Assembly: GCA_051530055.1 (NCBI GenBank)
Contig: CM121343.1
Span: 7,254,001 to 7,318,000, forward strand
DNA length: 64,000 nt
Direction: 5' to 3'
From: Neoechinorhynchus agilis
Lineage: Eukaryota; Acanthocephala
In this document: positions 58,585-64,000 of the stretch, piece after piece
Layout of the letters: each line of letters begins with the position of its first letter
Numbering within the stretch: position 1 is the first letter of the stretch
Translations under genes and position numbers: made by a program
The notes under the pieces: model-generated
The model's database searches: none
Told to the model about the DNA's origin: nothing
Seen by the model: only the letters and a program-made list of their open reading frames with translations

Positions 58585-58785
58585 CCACCGTCCGCCGAAT
58601 TCCAGCTTCTCTCCTCCGTCGACCGTCGCCATCACGCTGGCAGCATTGCCCCGTTATACTGCGAGGGAGATATTTTGTCGAAGGACTGCTCTTGAGTCTC
58701 CGGTTCTCAATTTCTTCGAGAGATCCCGGAGCAGAGTGCCGAGCGCTCCATACGTCTCTACCCCAAAGGAGGCTCAAACAATGAG
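58585..58785 (-). mobile_element. LINE 3' fragment, inverted relative to the UGCG-intron copy
   Basis: The reverse complement repeats 9310-9507 closely (AGACGTATGGAGCGCTCGGC, GGGGCAATGCTGCCAGCGTG) and shares the same terminal GTGAGTGTG. It lies between the urease-like and ILF2-like genes. Both copies are 5'-truncated at different points. Confidence 0.75.
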
Positions 58786-58934
58786 AGAAGTTTTTTAACA
58801 AAATAATTGATAATTTTTGGCCTTTTTATCAGTCTATTGATTATTAATAGGAAAAAAGGGTTAAAATGATGACCCGCCCTATGGATGCAAGCCAAATAAT
58901 TTATATCACAGAAAACAGGATCAATCAGAAGTGA

Positions 58935-60371
58935 TTATCGTAATTGCTCATCTGATCGTTCTTCGAGGACAGTCAAAGTACAGTCTGACTCGGACGTATT
59001 CGTTTCCCCACCAGTTGTCTCCGACGGAGCTTCGATGGAAGTTTTATGGATGACTGGACATTGGATCGAGTTTTCAAGCTCACTATCAGCCGTATATCTA
59101 AGCTTTGATCTTCTTAGATACTCCATCATGAGCAAATCAACATCCTCGTCGTTCATTGTCCTTTTGGAGTTCAATTTTTCACTTTGGTCTGCTTTCTCGG
59201 ACGTATTATTACCGACGTCATTTTTGGATTCCTCCGGTTCTTCTAAATCGACAGATTGGTTATTATCGATGATTGCTTTGTCAGCAACGTTCAAATGGTC
59301 ATCGGTGTAACAAGTGTCCATATCGCCTGAACCCAAAAAGAAGACCATATCTTTGAAGACCCAATTCCCATACTGATCGGTTGGACATTGTTCCAAACCA
59401 AGAATAATCCGATGTCCACCAGCAATCAATAAACTATTGACCCAATGACCCGTTGTGGTGATCATATCAGCATGAACATCACTTAAGAATTCAGGTTTGA
59501 CTTCAACTTCCTTAAATCCATCATTGCTCCTTGATGAACCGGATAAGAATATCCCACTAGCAATCAATTGGAAAACACGTCGAAATGCCTTGGCTAAAGT
59601 AAGAGGGAATTTATTCCTTTTCTGACTTGTAGAAGCACAGTAAAGCGCTAATTTGTCGGTTAGCCAACTACTAAGGTATTTCAGTCCTTCAAACCTCCTG
59701 AATATATCCTTCAAAACACAAATGAGCATCCGGCTGTATTGATTGATCAGAGAATCAGAATGTTCACAACAGGAGGCTCTTGTGATTATAAGACTTTCCA
59801 TTTGGGATATAAAGCGATCATCTTTCCCAATTCCCAAGACATAACAGATAGCTTGGTAAAGACCATCACGGTAATCAAGGCGAACGTAGCAACCACCGGA
59901 CGAATCCACCCTCAATTCGTCACCGAATGAATCCGCCGCTACCAAGCCTCTGATAGATTGTGAAACTTCATCGACCAAATCACATTCACGTTCTCGATCA
60001 TCAACCACTAAAACAAAATCAATCACACTATCTCCTTTGATCATTGTTTCAAGTCGATTAGAACCAATAAGGAAGTGATCAAGTAAACAAATTGAATCTT
60101 CCTTTGACAACGATACCATTTGATCGAATATTCGTTTGAGACGACGAGCAAACTTCGCCAGCTTAGAACGCTCTTTCTCAGTCGCTCTTATGAGTTTATA
60201 CCGCTCGGTAATTGCATCAGTCAATTCCCGATCCATTGTTAACATCGAACTGGGCTGCGAGAATGATCCATCCGCTACCAGGTCAAACGTCAACCATGTT
60301 GATGGAACCACGCTAAACTGGATTTCCTCTTGAAGACTGGCTACTTCTCGACCAGGACAACCCGTCCACAT
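58935..60371 (-). CDS. DZF-domain protein, NF45/ILF2-like
   Basis: NF45 pairs with NF90/ILF3 to bind structured RNA and act in transcription, splicing and translation; its DZF domain is a nucleotidyltransferase-like fold without activity. A single 478-codon exon shows the family order: the region preceding DZF (DAITERYKLIRATEKERSK), a strand segment IKGDSVIDFVLVV, the helical core SRMLICVLKDIFRRF, LSSWLTDKLALYCASTS and AFRRVFQLIASGIFLSGS. It then has GHWVNSLLIAGGHRIILGLE and an acidic tail, as in human ILF2 (390 residues). ATTTTATAG directly before the ATG suggests an upstream 5' exon. It lies about 660 bp upstream of the urease-like gene on the same strand. The long intronless body stands out among intron-dense neighbours. 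Confidence 0.8.
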   Translation of the reverse strand: MWTGCPGREVASLQEEIQFSVVPSTWLTFDLVADGSFSQPSSMLTMDRELTDAITERYKLIRATEKERSKLAKFARRLKRIFDQMVSLSKEDSICLLDHFLIGSNRLETMIKGDSVIDFVLVVDDRERECDLVDEVSQSIRGLVAADSFGDELRVDSSGGCYVRLDYRDGLYQAICYVLGIGKDDRFISQMESLIITRASCCEHSDSLINQYSRMLICVLKDIFRRFEGLKYLSSWLTDKLALYCASTSQKRNKFPLTLAKAFRRVFQLIASGIFLSGSSRSNDGFKEVEVKPEFLSDVHADMITTTGHWVNSLLIAGGHRIILGLEQCPTDQYGNWVFKDMVFFLGSGDMDTCYTDDHLNVADKAIIDNNQSVDLEEPEESKNDVGNNTSEKADQSEKLNSKRTMNDEDVDLLMMEYLRRSKLRYTADSELENSIQCPVIHKTSIEAPSETTGGETNTSESDCTLTVLEERSDEQLR

Positions 60372-60374
60372 CTA

Positions 60375-60800
60375 TAAAATCACAAATGACACCATAAGAT
60401 ATTTGAGAGGCAAGCGTACTATTTCCTTCAGACTTTCTTCCCGGTAGATATCGAAAAAAAAGCGCCATGACGAAAGCAAGATCATTTTGGACTAAAAATA
60501 CACGTTTCCAATTTTATCCATTCGATTAAAATATCACTTTGGACGCACACAAAACAAGTAGTCCTTGCAGAAATCAAGAACGAGTGGTCATTCAGAAATT
60601 AAACAGCCACGAAAGAATGCCATTTATACGTCACCGGTCATTCAACTCTTATACTCGCTTTTCGTCGTGCACAGTATTCTCCATTTTAGAGAAAATAATT
60701 TTTTAGTACTCAGGAAACTAACGGACCACAAAAACTTCCTACAAAATTCGGTCAGACGGCAATTCAACGTGGTGGAGGGCCGTCAAAGATTCTCTTGGTC
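60375..60800. other. Upstream flank of the ILF2-like gene, no gene seen
   Basis: An 82-codon plus-strand ORF (60565-60813) has no domain. The region probably holds promoter and 5' exon sequence for the minus-strand gene. Confidence 0.35.
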
Positions 60801-61300
60801 TACCCAATTCTGATCCATTCCCAAACTTGTCACCACCCCAATTCAAAACCTCTGCACTGACTCAAATTACAGCCATTACCCCATCTCAGACTTCCTCCAA
60901 TCAACAAATTATCCCGAAATTCTTATCCCAAACTGGCCCCTTTGATGAATTATCCCCGAACTCATCGACCTTCTTAATCTCATTGTAAATCACAGCTTTA
61001 TAAACCAACCCTAACTGATAACCCCTGCTGAATAATCCTCCATAACGACCTCCCCCTGCTGTATAAACAAACCCGAACGGATAATCCACTTCTGGATAAA
61101 ATTTACCCCCTAAAACGCAACCGCCATTTGGGAATCTAACCCGCATCTGCCGTTATCCCGTCTTTTGCAACCTATCACAATCATAAATCCGTCGGCTTGA
61201 AGCGTTTCATAAAAGAGCCTCTAAAATTTGCACATTTGATTCTCCCCCTCGCGCTACCACCACAATTTTTATCACATTTTATTCCACTTTTAACATGAGC
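60800..61300 (+). mobile_element. LINE fragment (same element as 63646-64000)
   Basis: C-rich plus strand with FLQSTNYPEILIPNWP. From 61152 the block CGTCTTTTGCAACCTATC to GAGCACAACACTCG parallels 63729-63918 with substitutions and gaps, so both belong to one LINE family. Copies of the 33-bp unit already appear at 61050-61110 within it. Confidence 0.55.
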
Positions 61301-63645
61301 ACAACACTCGATAATCCCCTGCTTTATAAACCAACCCTAACGGATAATCCACCGCTGTATAAACCAACCCGAACTTATAATCACCTGCTGAAAAACCAAC
61401 CCTAACCGATATCCCCCACTGTATAAACCAACTCGAACGGATAATCCCCTACTGGATAATTCCGCCAGAACGGACCTCCCCGTGCTGTATAAACCAACCC
61501 TAACGGATAATCCCCCGCTGTATAAACCAACCCAAACAGATAATCCCCTTCTGGATAATTCCATCCGAACGGACATACGTCCACTGTATAAACCACCCCA
61601 ACTGATAATCCCTTACTGGATAATTCCACCCGGACGGACATCCCCCTGCTGTATAAACCAACCCGAACGGATAATCCCCTGCTGGATAAACCAACCCGAA
61701 CGGATAATCCCCCGCTGTATAAACCAACCCTAACGGATAATCCCCTGCTGGATAATTCCGCCAGAACGGACTTCCCCCTGCTGTATAAACCAACCCGAAC
61801 GGATAATCCCCCGCTGTATAAACCAACCCGAACAGATAATCCCCTACTGGATAATTCCCCGAACGGACTCCCCCTGTATAAACCAACTCGAACGGATAAT
61901 CCCCTACTGGATAATTCCGCCAGAACGGACTTCCCCGTGCTGTATAAACCAACCCTAACGGATAATCCCCCGCTGTATAAACCAACCCAACCCAACAGAT
62001 AATCCCCTTCTGGATAATTCCATCCGAACGGACATACGTCCACTGTATAAACCACCCCAACTGATAATCCCTTACTGGATAATTCCACCCGGACGGACAT
62101 CCCCCTGCTGTATAAACCAACCCGAACGGATAATCCCCTGCTGTATAAACCAATCCGAACGGATAATCCCCTGCTGTATAAACCAACCCGAACGGATAAT
62201 CCCCCTGATAACCCACACCTGCTGTATAAACCAACCCGAACGGATAATCCCCCGCTGTATAAACCAACCCGAACAGATAATCCCCTCTGGATAATTCCAC
62301 CCGAACGGACATCCTCCACTGTAAACCACCCCAACGATAATCCCTACTGGATAATTCCACCCGAACGGCATCTCCTGCTGTATAAACCAACCCGAACGGA
62401 TAATCCCACTGGATAATTCCACCAGAACGGACATCCCTGCTGTATAAACCAACCCTAACAGATAATCCCCTTCTGGATAATTCCACCCGAACGGACATAC
62501 GCCCACTGTATAAACCAACCCAACGGATTCCCCCGCGATAAACCAACCAACAATCCCCTCTGATAACACCCACACCCCTGCTGTATAAACCAACCCTAAC
62601 GGATAATCCCCTACTGGATAATTCCGCCAGAACGGACATCCCCCTGCTGTATAAACCAACCCGAACGGATAATCCCCTTCTGGATAAATCCGCAAGAACG
62701 GACATCCGCCCACTGTATAAACCAACCCGAACGGATAATCCCCCGCTGTATAAACCAACCCGAACTTATAATCCCCTGCTGTATAAACCAACCCTAACGG
62801 ATAATCCCCTGCTGTATAAACCAACCCGAACGGATAATCCCCTTCTGGATAATTCCATCCGAACGGACATACGTCCACTGTATAAACCACCCCAACTGAT
62901 AATCCCTTACTGGATAATTCCACCCGGACGGACATCCCCCTGCTGTATAAACCAACCCGAACTTATAATCCCCTCTGATAAACCAACAACGGATAATCCC
63001 CTGCTGTATAAACCAACCCGAACGGATAATCCCCTGCTGTATAAACCAACTCGAACGGATAATCCCCTGCTGTATAAACCAACCCTAACGGATAATCCCC
63101 TGCTGTATAAACCAACCCAAACAGATAATCCCCTTCTGGATAATTCCATCCGAACGGACATCCGTCCACTGTATAAACCACCCCAACGGATAATCCCTTA
63201 CTGGATAATTCCACCCGAACGGCTAGTCTCCTGCTGTATAAACCAACCCGAACGGATAATCCCCTACTGGATAATTCCGCCAGAACGGACCTCCCCGTGC
63301 TGTATAAACCAACCCTAACGGATAATCCCCTGCTGTATAAACAGACCCGAACGGATAATCCCCTCCTGGATAATTTCGCCCGAACGGACATCCGTCCACT
63401 GTATAAACCAACCCAACGGATAATCCCTTACTGGATAATTCCACCCGAACGGCTAGTCTCCTGCTGTATAAACCAACCCGAACGGATAATCCCCTGCTGT
63501 ATAAACCAACTCGAACGGATAATCCCCTGCTGTATAAACCAACTCGAAGGGATAATCCCCTGCTGTATAAACCAACTCGAAGGGATAATCCCCTGCTGTA
63601 TAAACAGACCCGAACGGATAATCCCATACTGGATAATTCCGTCAG
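61300..63645. repeat. Minisatellite, 33-bp unit, about 70 copies
   Basis: Two subtypes alternate: CTGTATAAACCAACCCGAAC and CTGGATAATTCCACCCGAAC types, each continuing GGATAATCCCC or GGACATCC. The 33-bp unit (a multiple of 3) has no stop in minus-strand frames, so minus ORFs of 80-401 codons appear in all three frames (for example GDYPFGLVYTA repeated). This explains them without invoking a protein. The higher-order A-A-B pattern and small indels are consistent with unequal exchange. Confidence 0.95.
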
Positions 63646-64000
63646 AATGGATCTTAAACGCCTCCGCCATTTAGGAGTCCCTATGGCCGATCTTTCCAAA
63701 TTTTATTACAGCTTTATTTTACCCTCCTTTACGTCTTTTGCAACCTATCGCAATCACAAATCTGTCGTCTTGAAAGGTTTGATAGAGGAGCTTCTAAATT
63801 TCGTACAGTAAATTTCTTCCCCACTGAATACCTTTATAAGATTTTCATCAAACAATCAAAACGCCTCTCAAGCCTACCACCACAATATTCCACACGAGCA
63901 CAACACTCGTAATCCCCATTCATTTCATTTTCTTATACCTCGCACCTCCCGCTGCCCAATCGTCTCGGATATCATTGCCTGAAATGAACCTGAGGAAAGT
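63646..64000 (+). mobile_element. LINE (CR1/L2-like) 3' coding end, running off the window
   Basis: Frame reads LKRLRHLGVPMADLSKFYYS, the conserved C-terminal motif after the RT domain in CR1/L2-type LINEs, then RFDRGASKFRTVNFF in a shifted frame. It ends at the window edge, so the 3' terminus is not seen. Confidence 0.6.

Noticed and set aside
61337-63699. Long minus-strand ORFs (80-401 codons) encoding repeated GDYPFGLVYTA-type peptides
   Set aside because: All three minus frames are open because the 33-bp unit lacks stops; no start context, domain or splice structure supports translation.
1-64000. tRNA, rRNA or CRISPR features
   Set aside because: No cloverleaf-type sequence, ribosomal RNA stretch or repeat-spacer structure was recognised; the tandem arrays lack unique spacers.

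Overview
The window reads as nuclear DNA of a small-bodied, intron-dense invertebrate animal. It carries bilaterian genes (p38 MAPK, MANF, LIM-homeobox, RGS, ceramide glucosyltransferase, SLC16-type transporter, peptide-type GPCRs). Introns are very short, mostly 31-65 nt. Non-LTR and Penelope-like retroelement pieces, hammerhead-ribozyme motifs and at least eight unrelated tandem arrays surround the genes. I cannot name the species.

Layout: 0-8 kb is repeats and retroelement remnants (109-bp array, LINE 5' part, Penelope-like element, reverse-transcriptase fragments). 8.2-10.1 kb holds ceramide glucosyltransferase (-) with a LINE tail inside intron 3. 10.7-12.3 kb is a tandem array of palindromic hammerhead-like units, followed by long hairpins. 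13.7-16.0 kb is p38 MAPK (-, 12 exons), divergent from an unknown 404-codon ORF (+). 20-25 kb is a 132-bp satellite. 25.6-27.6 kb is an 11-exon monocarboxylate-type transporter (+), then a small four-helix membrane protein (+) and a GPCR (-). 31-37 kb is foldback repeats, a ~200-bp array and a Penelope remnant with a 161-bp array. 37.4-38.0 kb is MANF (+). A 219-bp x3 array and a secreted discoidin-domain gene (+) follow to 42.8 kb. 43.5-45 kb is an RGS gene (-), 46.8-47.9 kb a second GPCR (-). 49.6-52.8 kb is a 294-bp x11 array abutting a LIM-homeobox gene (-). 54.9-58.3 kb is a complete eight-exon urease homologue (-), followed by an NF45/ILF2-like DZF gene (-). 60.8-64 kb is LINE sequence carrying a 33-bp minisatellite.

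Splice junctions for the transporter, p38, ceramide glucosyltransferase, MANF, LIM-homeobox, RGS and urease genes were worked out by hand. They give uninterrupted frames with consistent phases and near family-typical lengths, so these look like working host genes. The genes share no evident pathway; this is an ordinary animal gene neighbourhood expanded by repeats.

Most notable items: (1) the urease homologue is intact at about 842 residues but has lost every nickel ligand and the catalytic flap, so it looks like a conserved pseudoenzyme; (2) hammerhead motifs recur both in Penelope-like remnants and, in paired head-to-head form, in the 10.7-12.3 kb tandem array, resembling a retrozyme-like element.
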